From contig JAOVFP010000009.1 of assembly GCA_025738555.1 (NCBI GenBank), positions 496,001-560,000 of the forward strand: a stretch of DNA of 64,000 bases, given 5' to 3'. Position 1 is the first letter of the stretch. Each line of letters begins with the position of its first letter. The translations under genes and the position numbers were made by a program. Under the pieces are notes generated by a model, which had not been told where the DNA came from, did not search any database, and worked only from the letters and a program-made list of their open reading frames with translations. Below, in pieces: positions 32,344 to 43,998 of the stretch. Origin of the DNA: Cyathus striatus. Lineage: Eukaryota; Basidiomycota; Agaricomycetes; Agaricales; Nidulariaceae.

Positions 32344-34715
32344 ATGTTTTCCAAAGAACGCGGATTAGGGTGGAAGACTCAACTTGAAGGGTATGGTGAT
32401 AGCAATGGTAGGTAACATTCCTTGTACTTCAAAGGTGTGCAGTTGACGCCCATATACAGACTACAGCACCCTACGAAAACTCAGCGTCCCCGGAGCATTT
32501 TACGACTCTGTAGAGATACAAACGCCCTTGGAACCTCTTCCTGAGGCTCACGGTCCTATTGTCTCCGCTCTTACAAGTTGGTGCAGAAGCTTTCAGTCTG
32601 CAGACAAAGTCCTATGGCTTTACGGACCCCAGAATCGGGTAAATCGGCAATTTCACATACGATAGCTGAATGCTTTCGAGGCTCGAAGCTAGCTGGCAGC
32701 TTTTTCTTTTGTTGCTCAGACAGCGAGCGAAATAATACACAGTCTTTTATTGCCACACTGAGCTATCAAATGACTCTAGCAATACCTGCTACGAAGCACT
32801 TCGTTGTTCAGGCTATTAGTAGGGACTCGTCAATATTCTCAAAACCTATGGATGTCCAGGCGGAATGCTTGATATTTAGACCACTCAAGAAATGTAGGAG
32901 ATGGTTTATGTTTTCTGGTTGGCCCAAGATAATGGTCATTGATGGCCTCGACGAATGCTACGACGTTAAAGAGCAAGTATCTGTTCTACGAATTCTACAA
33001 GCTGCTATCCGAGAAAAGGTTCCACTTCGCTTCCTTTTATCCAGTCAAGTAAACCCTCATATCCGCGATGCATTTGATAACACCGATCTTCTTCTTTACT
33101 CCCGTCGTATCGGCCTTGACGGTTTTCAGAAGGACAGAGAGCATATTAGGTCCTTTTTCCGCAAGGGTTTCGCAGAGATTTTACGAAAGCACCAACAATT
33201 AGGGACAATGGTTGGCGTTCCTAAAGCGTGGCCACCTCCATACGTGTTGGAAAAACTTTCCTTTGCTTCATGGGGTAACACGATATATGCCACCACAGTT
33301 CTCAAGTATGTTGACAGCACCGATAGTCTCCCAACCGAGCAGTTAGATCTTGCCCTTTCCATCAAAAACTCTAATAGTTTCACCCCTTTCGGTGAACTGG
33401 ACCTGATGTATAAACAAGTAATATCTTCAGCTGGCAACATCGACAGAACAATGAAAGTTCTACGAGCTCTTTTTGTACTAGAAGGCCGGACACCGCCACT
33501 CGAACTTGAGACCCTCCTTGGGATGGGACCTGGAGAACTTGATCTATTGTTGTTAGATTTGCGTTCTGTACTGAACCTTCATAAGCCAGATGGAACGGAA
33601 CCAGGCTATATCACATTTCACCATGCTTCATTCCCCGAATTCCTGTTAGATCAGTCTCGTTCTGGGGAGTTTTACGTAAATGTAGGTCATGGGCATTCTG
33701 AACTAACAATGCATTGTATTCGTCTCATGAAGGGAAGTCTTGAAGAGCATAAAATGTTTGCATTTCGTGAGCCACTGATTATTTTCACCAGTACAGCAAT
33801 GTAGCTTATACTTATGTTTAGAATATACGGCATTAGACAAGTGTCTATGTTATGCAGTGATTCATTGGCCAGATCACTTGCTGTCATCAGCAAAACATAT
33901 AGAGCTATTAGACATCATTGAGAACTGGGATATGTCGCAGTGGGGACGGGCTATCATTTCTAGCCGTATTTTCTCAATGGAACCGTTGATGCGTATCACG
34001 GAGGCATTGTCGTCTTCCTATAATGAGGTAATGCATTTGATTTATTGTATGGTTTGGAGCTGATTCAACAACGATTTAGAATTGTTCGAAGGAATATTCG
34101 GATGCATTAGCACGACATGCGTCACGCTCGATCGACAAAGTTTTCATGACTTTCCTTGACGAACACCAGGATATTGCACCAACTTTAATTCCTATGGTGA
34201 CGTTCTCTATCCCGAATGGACATCCAGACTATGCTCTACGAGATATCACTAAGTCCAGGCAAACTATCCTTTGGCTTGATACTTTGATGCAATTGGCTCG
34301 ATTTCAATCTTTCCAAGATTTCGTTGCCAGCCCCATACGTAGCGGACGATATTTCTGTGGACCAGAGTCACATAGTCGGGCTTTCATAATGTTGCTGAAT
34401 TATATACGCTCACCGGTGCCCTATGCATTTCACTCGCCTGAAGACGACGAAGCATTCGATTATGCTATAAGCACAGCTGCATTCCATTTAAAGTTCGCGG
34501 CTCCCTCTGAAGAGCTCATTGCCTATCTTGAGGATGTCTTGAGTAATCCAGACATGTTCCCGGATAGCTGGTGTTTAGAAGAGCTATACCGACCCAATTT
34601 TCGGAAGTTGATTACTCGATACCTCAAAGGTACGACATTTCTTTGCTCCTATCTCGAGGTCATCGTTTATGCCTATATCTTTTTTTCAGTTAATGTAAAG
34701 GGGTCAACAGTCTAA
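32344..34715 (+). pseudogene. NACHT-type P-loop ATPase with frameshifted Walker A
   Basis: Exons 32344-32407, 32460-33766, 33822-34027, 34080-34629, 34690-34715; about 717 aa if the frame were intact. The N-terminal piece TLRKLSVPGAFYDSVEIQTP resembles the linker before NACHT domains of Agaricomycete NLR-like proteins. Walker A appears as LWLYGP followed, one base out of frame, by ESGKSAISHT, so a single base is missing near 32625-32630. Walker B is KIMVIDGLDECYD, and winged-helix-like and C-terminal helical regions follow. All later exon phases agree only if one base is restored, so the lesion is single. Such proteins are linked to non-self recognition; here it is probably a young pseudogene or a sequencing error. 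Confidence 0.8.
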
Positions 34716-35424
34716 TCTATCGTGCGAGCTGAGGATGCCTTATTACTTTTCCTGATGAAATCATCGTACAGTATTCTTGTCACCGACTGTGGTACTTTGT
34801 TTGAATTATACACCTACTAAATCATGCACATAATAGCTTCTATTTTCCTCGGTATTCCGGTGTCAAGCGTGTCATCTCTTACTCTACTCGTTGGTGGTCA
34901 CGCTCTGTGAGTTTAAAACCATACAACTAATTGGTAAAAGCTTGGGTAAGTAAGTAGTATAAGTCAGTCCTAGTAACGGGTCTCCGTTGAGGTCACATTG
35001 AACCGTTAACGATATTGCATAGTTGTGTAGGCCCTCTAATTGAGGCAACTCTCCTAATTTACATGGCCACAGGTTTATCTGGACCGTCTTAGGAATTTGT
35101 AGACCATCCATTACAAACAATCTAATTGATTGCCTTTCACCCCGAGGTTGTCAACTTGTCCCGACTCTCCCCTGTTGCTTATCTTCGCTGCAAGTTTGTA
35201 AACGTTGGGGGATTGACGCAATTCACGGTAGTAGGAAAGTTGCACCGCAAATTGAATGATATATCTTCACTATTCCGCCACTTCTGCGTTATAATCCTTA
35301 CATAGGCTGGTCATGCAGATCTACTTCAATCAACGAAAATCAAAAGAGTATATCTGTTACTGTATACGCACCCCATTGATTTCACAGGATTCCATTATCA
35401 TAGAAGCTACGCGTAGCACTCATG
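34716..35424. other. Intergenic with one doubtful ORF
   Basis: A minus-strand frame at 34884-35120 (contains LHNYAISLTVQCDLNGDPLL) has a coding-like composition but no recognised family and no clear exon partners. The rest shows nothing. Confidence 0.35.
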
Positions 35425-35935
35425 GGTAATCCAGCCTCGTCAACGGTCTCCGCGCAAATACAAGGCTAATAAGGGTTGGGTTGGGTTTGAGCATGCTCAA
35501 ACGGACGCGGAGCAGTCGAGCCGCTGGGCGGGTGGGAACTGCTCCGCGATTTTACCTTGATTCACGCAGAGATCATCGATATCCAGTGTATTACATTACA
35601 CTTGATTTATAAAATCCATGTAGTCCAACATTATTAATGACAGCCGAACAAAACACCATAAAGCAATACTAATGAACAAGACAATGCGACATTAAACTAA
35701 GTTATAGACCTCAAATCATGGTCCTTCAATAATACTGAACAATTCATCAAAAGCTGGGAATCAGGGAGGGAAGGAATAAAAATCAAATATAACTAGAATA
35801 TAGAGACCAGAAATGAGGATGTTGAAACAAGTGTTCGCGCTAACGGCAAGTGATGAGAGGAGAGAAGTGACACGAACGGAAAATATTATAATTCATAGCC
35901 GGCATCCTTGCTCAAGTAATTAGTCCGCTGTAATC
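35425..35935. repeat. Dispersed repeat C, copy 2
   Basis: The structured part is 35431-35575; CGCGGAGCAGT/ACTGCTCCGCG is unchanged from copy 1 and the outer stem reads GGTCTCCGCG/CGCAGAGATC, still largely pairing. The remaining match extends to CATAGCCGGCATCCTTGCTC near 35900. Here the neighbour on the right is palindromic repeat B instead of A. Confidence 0.8.
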
Positions 35936-35956
35936 AGATTACAGGTACGTGTCGTC

Positions 35957-36806
35957 TAGACCGGTGACCGGTCGGTTACGTGACAAGCACGTGATATGAA
36001 CGATTGTATCGTGTCGATATACCGACCGGTCCAACTCGTCGAATTTAGGAGGGGTAAAAGTTATCGGCGTTAAGACCTTTTGGGCTTTAAAAATTGCCTT
36101 TTTGGGATTTTCGAGTCCTCGCGGGTATGCATGATCCCCCTCATCGTCTCTCATTTTTATTGTGTTTCCCTTCAGCTTTGCACTTTTTATCCTTTATTTC
36201 GAATAGTATTATACATTTTGCAATTATCTGAACCATTACCATGTCTAAGAACCAAGGTATAGCCCATGTAGTGTCCCTTGCTCCCACCAGCCAACTAGGC
36301 AGCACCTCCAACAATCCAATTCCACCATCTTCCCTCTATCCTTGCCCATTCCAACCTTTTGAAGCACCCAATCCCCAAAATATACCATATTTATAGGCCA
36401 TGGAAAGAAGTTATCGCACTTTCAGTTGTTCAGTGTTGACTTTTGAAGGCATGCATGAATCTTGAGTGCTATCTGTTGACCATGGAGACTAATGCAGCAT
36501 ATTCTGGGCAGCAGGTGGTGTTGACATGTAGATGTAGTCAATAAATGGTAGAGTTGAGGAGCCTTCAGGAGGGAGTAATGGAAGGGAGGACAGCAGATAA
36601 GATGAGAGACACATTGCGCACAAGCACTGAGATGGGAAAGTATGGCTCTATTCGAAAAACCAAAAAAGGCGATTTTGCGAAACCTTAACACCGATAACTT
36701 TTACCCCGCTTAAATTTGACAAGTTGGACCAGTCAGTATATCAACACAATACAATCGTTCATATCATGTGAACACAGTCTCACGATACTGACCAGCTACC
36801 AGTCTA
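35957..36806. repeat. Palindromic repeat family B, complete copy
   Basis: About 850 bp with inverted arms of roughly 170 bp: TAGACCGG...GGGGTAAAAGTTATCGG on the left, and the reverse complement on the right ending CCAGTCTA. The left arm has an internal perfect inverted repeat ACCGGTCGGT (35967-35976) / ACCGACCGGT (36021-36030). The middle has no gene and resembles bases 1-340 of this window. Confidence 0.8.
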
Positions 36807-38500
36807 CATAGTCCGGAAGCTGAACTGTCTTTTGCTGAGATCACGCTTAAAGTCACATGACTGGCATGGGGTATCTTAGGACCCTTGAAATCTCCACCGA
36901 AGGTTTGATACAGATCCCCCTATGCTGGCCAGAAAAATCTCTGAGGTCAAATACACTTTGGCAGGCATCCCCCTACTGGAACCATAAATATTTGCATGAT
37001 GTCATGTTTTGCATCCCCCTATAGTGCTGGCCCAAGGAGTAGGTATAATACCTGTCCACTATCTACAGCACAGCCTCATCCCTTTTCGCATCAATATTAC
37101 GTAGCCCTACATGCACCTCACTACTTACTGCTCACTCGTGTACACTTGACCCTGACCTACCTGACTTACCAGCTGATTGAAACAGTGAACATTTCCAATT
37201 CCACTGCCTTAATGCAGTATCCAATGCTGAATGTATTTGAATATCTGTTCTATCAACTATTGCCTTAAACTAAAACCTCTCAGCAATGCCTCATCTACCC
37301 TACTTCTCAGCAGGCACCTTCAAACATGCACTGCTTTGCTTTGTATTCAAGACTATCTCTTTTTTATACATACTGAAATTTGCATATAAGTAGTGTACCA
37401 GCAATGAATATTTTCATTGCACATTTTAGCCTTGTATAAAGCTTCTTACGAAGTCAGCCTATGATGTCAGTGGTGATATGAACAAGGGGAAGGTTGAATC
37501 AGGTAATAGTGTGAATGCACGACTTGCAGCTGAAGCAGGTGCTATCCAAATTCTTAAATGATGGCAACATGAATATTCTGTACTCTCACCCTTTGAACTT
37601 TTTGCAATGGCTCAGATTAGCATTTTGGGACCACTGAGCAATCAATCTTATGAAATAGTCATTGCAAAAGACCAATTACTACTTGGGAAAGGCATGTGCA
37701 TGATCTAATTCAAGTATTGCTACTTACATCTTGTGCAGTTATTACAATGTATGAGAAAGGTGCTGGAAAGGGTGGGAAGCATAACTGGGTCCCATCTCCA
37801 GCTGATATTGGTGCTATCTCCTACATTGGAATGCAAGTGTGGCGACAATTAAGGCCTGGCCATCATCACTTTCATGAGGTTTTTGGTCCCACAGCCCCAC
37901 TAGGTCTGCCACAATTTGTTCACATTCCAGCTATCTCATTTCTCTGTGAAATTTCACCTGCTTTGATTCAGCCAGTACCTCAAAATGACTCTATTGTTGA
38001 AATGCACAGTGAAATGTTTACTCAGACATAGGTAGGGATTTCAGAGCAAAAAGAGCTTGCTTTGAGTGCTGCAAAATATTTAGCAACACTCCAAAAACAC
38101 TCTAATGCTAATACAACAGATGATAGCTAATTTTGGTTACTTTGGAGGTTAGATACTATGTCCCCCTATAAACACAAAAATTTGTTACCTAGATACACTA
38201 TCCCCCTACAAATCACGAAAAAATTTATGATTTTTGTCCCCCCATTCTGAGCAAAAAATAGCAATTTTTGTATCAAACCTTAGGTGGAGATTTCAAGGGT
38301 CCTGGTATCTCGTTGAAGATGGTCTGGTCAAACTGGTCGGGTTTTAAACATAGCATTTCTTATCCTGAAGATATTTGTGGTCTCCCCTTGGTCCCTCTGT
38401 CCTATATGCAGATCTAGTGTATATATTTACTGAATTATACTATAACATGTTTAATCACAAGAAACAACTGGAGAAAGGGCATAAAAACTGCATCAGCAAG
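36807..38500. repeat. Palindromic repeat A arm, split by an inserted element
   Basis: 36810-36877 and 38304-38500 join into one family A arm: GAGATCACGC...ATGGGGTATCT on the left continues as CTCGTTGAAGATGG...GTTTTAAACATAGC on the right, as in the reverse complement of 26570-26825. The insertion is described separately. Confidence 0.85.
36878..38303. mobile_element. hAT-like non-autonomous DNA transposon nested in repeat A
   Basis: 1,426 bp. The 34-bp terminal inverted repeats (36878-36911 and 38270-38303, starting AGGACCCTTGAAATCTCC) differ at one base. A target duplication GGTATCT(T/C) flanks it at 36870-36877 and 38304-38311. An 8-bp duplication is typical of hAT elements; the family call is inference. 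Subterminal TCCCCCTA motifs recur near both ends. The interior has broken frames (e.g. 37696-38031) of unrecognised origin and no transposase. Confidence 0.85.
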
Positions 38501-39050
38501 CACTGGTTTTTGCATATAGCATACTATAGTATGTATATGAATCCTTGTAACATGTATAACTTTTCAAATTAGCCAAAGTCACTGTATAGTAGTTTGTAGC
38601 ACTCTGTAATGTAATTACTGTGCTATATAGCTCTCTACAATTTATGAGAAATCTGTAGGAATATATAATGTAATTAGTATGCTATAAAGTACTATACAGT
38701 TTCCAAGTGCTATGCAATAATTTATAATGTAAGTAGTACACTATGTAATTTTATACAGTTCAACACCAAGTGCTCTGTAATAATCTGTGATCTATCTAGT
38801 ATGATATGTAGTATTATACAGCACTATTAAATTTAATAGTTGAAACTTGTACATAGTTGGTAATACCCACAAATCTGCTACATATTACTTAAAGTTCAAC
38901 TCTCCGCTCCGTTAGTACTAGGGAACTGCACCCACGGGTAGACACTATGTTATGTAACAGCTGAGAGTGTCATGAGACTGTCTCTTGCGTCAACAACTGC
39001 GAGGTCCGTTCTATCTTTTGCCATACTTATTCTTCTACTCACAATGTTCA
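38501..39050. other. Degenerate short-unit repeat and spacer
   Basis: 38580-38830 is built of degenerate units around 'tatagcactctgtaatgtaatta'. The rest to the ATG22 fragment has no gene. Confidence 0.5.
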
Positions 39051-39745
39051 TGTTACTGCAGTGAAGTGTTCGTCATAGTCTCCTTGACTCTCTTCCTCCC
39101 CATTTGCTTAGAACAGTTTGCCCATGACAATGGGTTCTTATTGCCTGACAAAACGATACCTTACTCTCTGGTAAAAGCTATTCCAGCCAATGGAACTGCT
39201 GTTGCCACTGAAGCAGCGAGTATGCTAGCGGACAAGGCAAGGTGTGTGGTGAAAATTGGATGGGCATGGATAGACATTGCCAGCTTTAGGTGTGTTCTTT
39301 ACTCAGTAAAAGTTGTGTGAAGGTACTGAGGACATGTATAGTCTTTATGTATATTCGATATCCGTGGCCCTTCAAGTGCTAACAGTGATCTCAATGGGCA
39401 GAATCACGGACCACTGTATGTCTCCTTTGTTCTATTGTCTCTTTGCCCATTTACCTATACTTCATGTATAGCACCACACCACAAAGCCCTCCTTCTCTTC
39501 TTCGCGCTTACTGGCGCCTTTTCCGCAACCATATTCCTCCTCCCCTCCTCTTCACCAGTATGGTACCTCTCAGCCCTCCTTGCAATAGCGGCCAACATTG
39601 GTTTTGGCGCCTCCGTGGTAGCGATGAACACATACCTTCCTTCCCTAGTGCAAGAGAGCCCCAAAGTTGTGAAGGTGCTAGAGGACTCCGTGTCAGCCAA
39701 TTTCCAATCCTTCTTGCATCCAAGTCCCATCCAGGTTGCTCTACA
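39051..39745 (+). pseudogene. ATG22 gene fragment
   Basis: Segments match the vacuolar amino-acid effluxer Atg22, a 12-helix MFS-like protein: SEVFVIVSLTLFLPICLEQF, DNGFLLPDKTIPYS, CVVKIGWAWIDIASF, SVALQVLTVISM, LALLAIAANIGFGASVVAMN-like text (the sequence reads ALLAIAANIGFGASVVAMNT), YLPSLVQESPKVVKVLED. Intron-like gaps remain, so it came from genomic DNA and not cDNA. Only the N-terminal portion is present, and a frame change occurs between segments. It runs straight into an ETF-QO fragment. Confidence 0.8.
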
Positions 39746-39845
39746 CCTCTCTCTTCCTCCCTCTCAGCCTCCCTCTCCTTTATCTTATCTTCCACCTCTA
39801 CCATCATCATGTTACAGTGCACCCACAGATGCATTCTCCACCTGC

Positions 39846-40316
39846 AAACTCTCAGAACACCGACACCTCGAAGACTACATGTCTTCTACCCACTCCAAGA
39901 AGAATCTGACTATTTCAACCCTGTGGAAATTGAACATGTGGAAGATGAGATTGACATATGTATCATCGGTGCTGGGCCTGTGGGACTCAGTGCTGCTATA
40001 TGGCTGAAGCAGTTGGAGAGGGAGAAGGGGAATGAAATACAAGTTGTGGTTCTTGAGAAGGGATCCGAAGTCAGTGTGTTTCTTCCAATGATACACATAA
40101 TCATTATAACTAACCATTCCACCAGGTGCACACATCATCTCAGGCGCCCCTAAATGAATATGGGTCATGGTTCTCAAGAAACCTGAAGTTGGTGTGTTTC
40201 TTCCAATGATACATGTAATCATCATAACTAATCATTCCACCAGGTGCACACATCATCTCAGGTGCAGTAATTGAACCACATGCCCTAAATGAGCTTCTCG
40301 CCTCTTCTCGTCAGCG
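39846..40316 (+). pseudogene. Fragment of ETF-ubiquinone oxidoreductase gene
   Basis: FNPVEIEHVEDEIDICIIGA and GPVGLSAAIWLKQLE carry the GxGxxG FAD-binding motif and match the N-terminus of mitochondrial [20 protein letters not shown] text appears near 40257-40300. An intron plus flanking exon segment of roughly 110 bp (about 40067-40145) is tandemly repeated at about 40178-40262. The rest of the enzyme is missing. Confidence 0.8.
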
Positions 40317-40322
40317 ACACAC

Positions 40323-40960
40323 ATGACCAGAGTCGCTGTCCTTGGTGCTGGTGGAGGAATTGGACAGCCTCTGTTGCTTCTCTTCAAGGGCGATCCCCTT
40401 GTTACCTTGCTGAGCCTCTATGACATCTGTGATGCTCCTGGTGTCACTGTTGATGTTAGCCACGTCAATACTGCTTCTTAGGCCTGAGGTAAGCACCAGC
40501 CATGTTGCCTTCTCTGACCTCATCCCCATCATTTCTAACCCCATCAACCCTATCATCCCCATCGTCACCACCACCTTCGATGTCCTTTGCACCGCCGAGT
40601 TCCTCTCTTCCACTGTCGAGACAGAGCCCCCCAGCACCCCCATCACCATCATCGGTGGTCACTCTGGCACTACTATTGTCACCCTCAGTCAGAGCCAGTT
40701 GGGCAAGGCCGTGACTAGGTTATCACACCCACCTTCATGAACAGCCCTCTCTTCGAGGCTCAGGGCGTTGACTTCTTCTTGACAAATGTTGAGCTCAGTG
40801 TATGTGATCTTTCTTCCTGTTTATGATGTTGTTCTGATATCACTTTAGGTTAATGGCGTTGAGAAGATGACTTCCCACTTTCTTTTGCAAACCTTGTATT
40901 GACTTGGTAGGTGATAGTTCTACACAGCATGTGTCGTCTTCAGTCCACTTCTATGGATGA
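40323..40960 (+). pseudogene. Malate dehydrogenase gene fragment
   Basis: Begins [20 protein letters not shown] with the NAD-binding glycine motif, then [20 protein letters not shown], a jump to ISNPINPIIPIVTTTFDVLC, then TIIGGHSGTTIVTLSQSQLG (in MDH the catalytic His lies in VVGGHSG) and PLFEAQGVDFF. Segments between are deleted and frames do not join. Matches NAD-malate dehydrogenase. Third member of the fragment chimera. Confidence 0.8.
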
Positions 40961-41489
40961 AGTGCAGTGGTGGGTTCCTCAGCAGCAGGAGAATATCACC
41001 AAGATGGGTTTTGAGATTGTGCTTCCCATGTTACTTGCCTTTGGAGCTGTTGGGTATGGGTGTATAATGTTGTAGGCTCATAATTGTTTTTTGGTGTTGC
41101 ATGGGTTGGGGTGTATGGTATTGAAGATTATTATTATTTACCCTGTATCTATTAAAATTACTTAATATATATATTTATTTATTTATATAACTGAAGGAGT
41201 GATGCTATTGGCTGAGGTATTAGAATCCCAAGGAAATCCTACAGGACCTGCTGTAATCCTGGATATTCTAAAGCTTCCATAGCATACTGCCAAGCCTCCA
41301 CAGTGTTGTATAGCACTCCATAGCATGCTACCATGTCTCTGTAGTGCTTGATAGCATGTAGTGATAACTCTGTAGTACTACAGAGTTGAACACCTTTGTT
41401 ATGGTGCTATGGCATTATACAATGCTCTGTAGCACTACTGTAGCACTGTGTAGTATAATCAGTACTTGCTGATGTAGTGTAACGAGCCA
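40961..41489. other. Spacer with degenerate repeat
   Basis: A short coding-like run, ENITKMGFEIVLPMLLAFGA (about 40990-41050), may be a fourth captured fragment; I cannot name it. 41280-41470 holds 'tccatagcatgct'-like degenerate units. Confidence 0.4.
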
Positions 41490-41800
41490 TGGTAAAGCCT
41501 GGTAAAGTACAGCAACAATGGTACAAAATCACTCAATTTCAGGGAATATATAATACAACAGGACCCATATAATGTTCCAATAGTTATATTTGATTAATTT
41601 ATGGGATAATAGTATAGATTGTGCAGGGGGACAGAGGAAAGTTAGTATACTGAATGTTTGTAAGGAATGCTATGTTTAAACCCCGACCAGTTTGACCAGT
41701 CATCCTATCAACAAGATAGGCCACACAAGTCATATGACAATAGTGTGATCTCATTCCCAGGATAGGATGACTGGCCCTCTGGTCTACGGTCTACATGTCA
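41490..41800. repeat. Palindromic repeat family A, copy 3 (inverted orientation)
   Basis: Reverse-complement match to 26250-26545. The internal stem is CCAGTCATCCTATC (41696-41709) with GATAGGATGACTGG (41761-41774), still a perfect 14 bp although each CpG of copy 1 has changed. Confidence 0.8.
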
Positions 41801-41888
41801 TTGACAGTCCTTGCTCTCCCCCACTATGACACCATGTGACCATCGGCAACTGGTTATTGTTCATAACCATGTGTCATTGTGAAACCAC

Positions 41889-42880
41889 ACTAAGGTAGAT
41901 GACATTCATAAACAACTAACGTCACATGTGTGTTACTTTACTGTGACAATCTGTCTAAAAATGGAAAATTTCCTTCGAAATCATAATAGAACAACAATAT
42001 GATACTTTATGAGGCAAATTGCTTGAGGGAAATATACATATAAGTGAATAGAACATATCGACCAAGTTTTGTAATTTTTGGGTGCATACTCGCTAAGAAG
42101 AGGTATTTTTAGTATTTATTCCACATCAGTCTCAGAGGCTTGATCAATCACTTGGGTATCGCAAAGAAACTGTCTCAGTTGATGACTTATATCTAAACTT
42201 TTACTTAAATATATAATGTATAATCTCAGATCAAATTAATGAACTCATGTATAACAGTGTAATTGCCTGCATTCCAATTACATTCACCTTCTATGCATGG
42301 CCATTGGCACTGAGTATTGAAACTTTGACTGGTTACCACATAACCTATCTATTTCAGTCAAAATTCCTCATTATAATTACTGGGTCTTATCTGGGTAATT
42401 CACAATTGCATTATTACTGAGATAAGGGTGCATTGATACAGTACACTTCAAGTTATTTCTCTTATCCTTGCAGTGCATACAGAATTTCAACATATTTATC
42501 TTCTCTGGTGCATTCTCAACTGTACTTTGGTAAAATTTCCGAACACTATTTAAAGCAACCCTTTCCCTAGAAGCATATTAGGCTTATATTTGTGGATGAG
42601 CATTATGCAATGCGAGTTCACTTCACTATTCCCATGCCAAACTCCGGCTGCAGCACAAAATGTGCCACTTGTCTCCACAAACACATTTTAATCACAAAAA
42701 AAAGGCATATGTGTGTGCACTAGTATGCTGGTCACCATTCCCTCAAGCCACATTTGCGAAAAAATATCTGGTTGTAAAGTTATTCAACTTATTGGTATGG
42801 CTATCGCAAAAATTACCATTTTCGGACGTGTCACGCTCATCACGTGATGTTAGTTGTTTATGAATGTCGTCTACCTTAGT
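41889..42880. mobile_element. 992-bp element with 37-bp terminal inverted repeats
   Basis: Ends begin ACTAAGGTAGAYGACATTCA; 41889-41925 and 42844-42880 match at 35 of 37 positions, and the two differences are CpG-type transitions. The interior has no recognisable ORF. It sits near the left end of the 3.8-kb element and so inserted into it, or is an inner layer of its terminal repeat. Confidence 0.75.
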
Positions 42881-43324
42881 AATTTCAAAGTAATTTGTAA
42901 CTTTGTAATACTTAGTTGTTGTAATAGTATGTACTAAGCTTTAAATTAAATCACCTTGCTTGCAAGGTTTTCTCTCAGGTCAAAATGGGGCACACTTTTG
43001 ACTTTCACGTGCACTCTCACACGGTCACGTGTTGACACGCAATGCTCGGGCTCTCCTTGAACTCGAGCTTTCTGAGGAACATACCCTACTCACATGTAAC
43101 AAATGTAACAAATGTATGAATGTATGTTCTGTATCATCTTCAACTGGACTGGGCTTTAATTTAACTTGTAGAACGCTCTCTTTACTGCAGAATAAAGCTT
43201 AGGTAGTGTCAGTTGGGACGAGCTTGAACAGTGGATAGATTAAGCCGGAGACTAACAGCTGGCCTCAGAGTGCAGAACACGAATGGATGGAGCTTTCTTT
43301 CCATCTTGAGCCCATTGGAAGTGG

Positions 43325-43678
43325 GTGTCCGTGAGCTCCAACAAGCCTGGTAGTTTCTTGCACGAAGCCTTTGCCCATTATCAGGTGCTTTCAGTCACAT
43401 TCTCATACCCATTTTCAGTAATAAATGCCACAATATCATTTGGCAATTCATTGTCCTACTCACACCTCCGCCAGCATTCATGGAACTGTATAAGAGTTTA
43501 CCCTATTGGACTCATGTGGTGGGCAGATAGGCTGTTTTTTGATTGGCATTTTTTGTATTGGGTTGTGTGGACAGTTGTCCTCCCGAGGATTGGGAGGTAT
43601 AGGTTGCATAGGGTTGAGGAGGTTGGTCAGGATGGGTTGAAGAGGCATGTGTTTAAGTGGTTCTCTAGGACTGATTGA
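43325..43678 (+). pseudogene. Unrecognised C-terminal protein fragment
   Basis: The end of this frame (MWWADRLFFDWHFLYWVVWT, then LPRIGRYRLHRVEEVGQDGL) looks like a real membrane-associated protein tail with strong aromatic content. No plausible start codon in frame and no upstream exon were found. Family unknown. Confidence 0.35.
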
Positions 43679-43998
43679 TATTTTTCATTTCATTCTTGAT
43701 TTTGGTCTTTGTTTTGGTCTTTGTTTTGGTCTATTCTTTTGTTCTTTATTTTTTTGTTCATTTGCTCGTTCGTTCGATGGGTTTTGATTAAAAAGTACTT
43801 TAATGATTAGAATTAGGGATTATGCTCATGCACTTACTCATGACTGCACCACTGTGCCTCATGATTTTTTTGTAGTTTATGTTTAGTTGTTAGTTATTAG
43901 TTAGATTAACGGACATGGATTGGTTTATTTGGTAGGATACTGTGTATTTTATTTGTAATAGTATAGTAATTTGGGATTTTGTGCTTTTTGGAACCTAC

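Noticed and set aside
36422..36691. 89-codon minus-strand ORF in palindromic repeat B
   Set aside because: Lies in the repeat interior, is not shared as an open frame with the other copy, and has no recognisable product.
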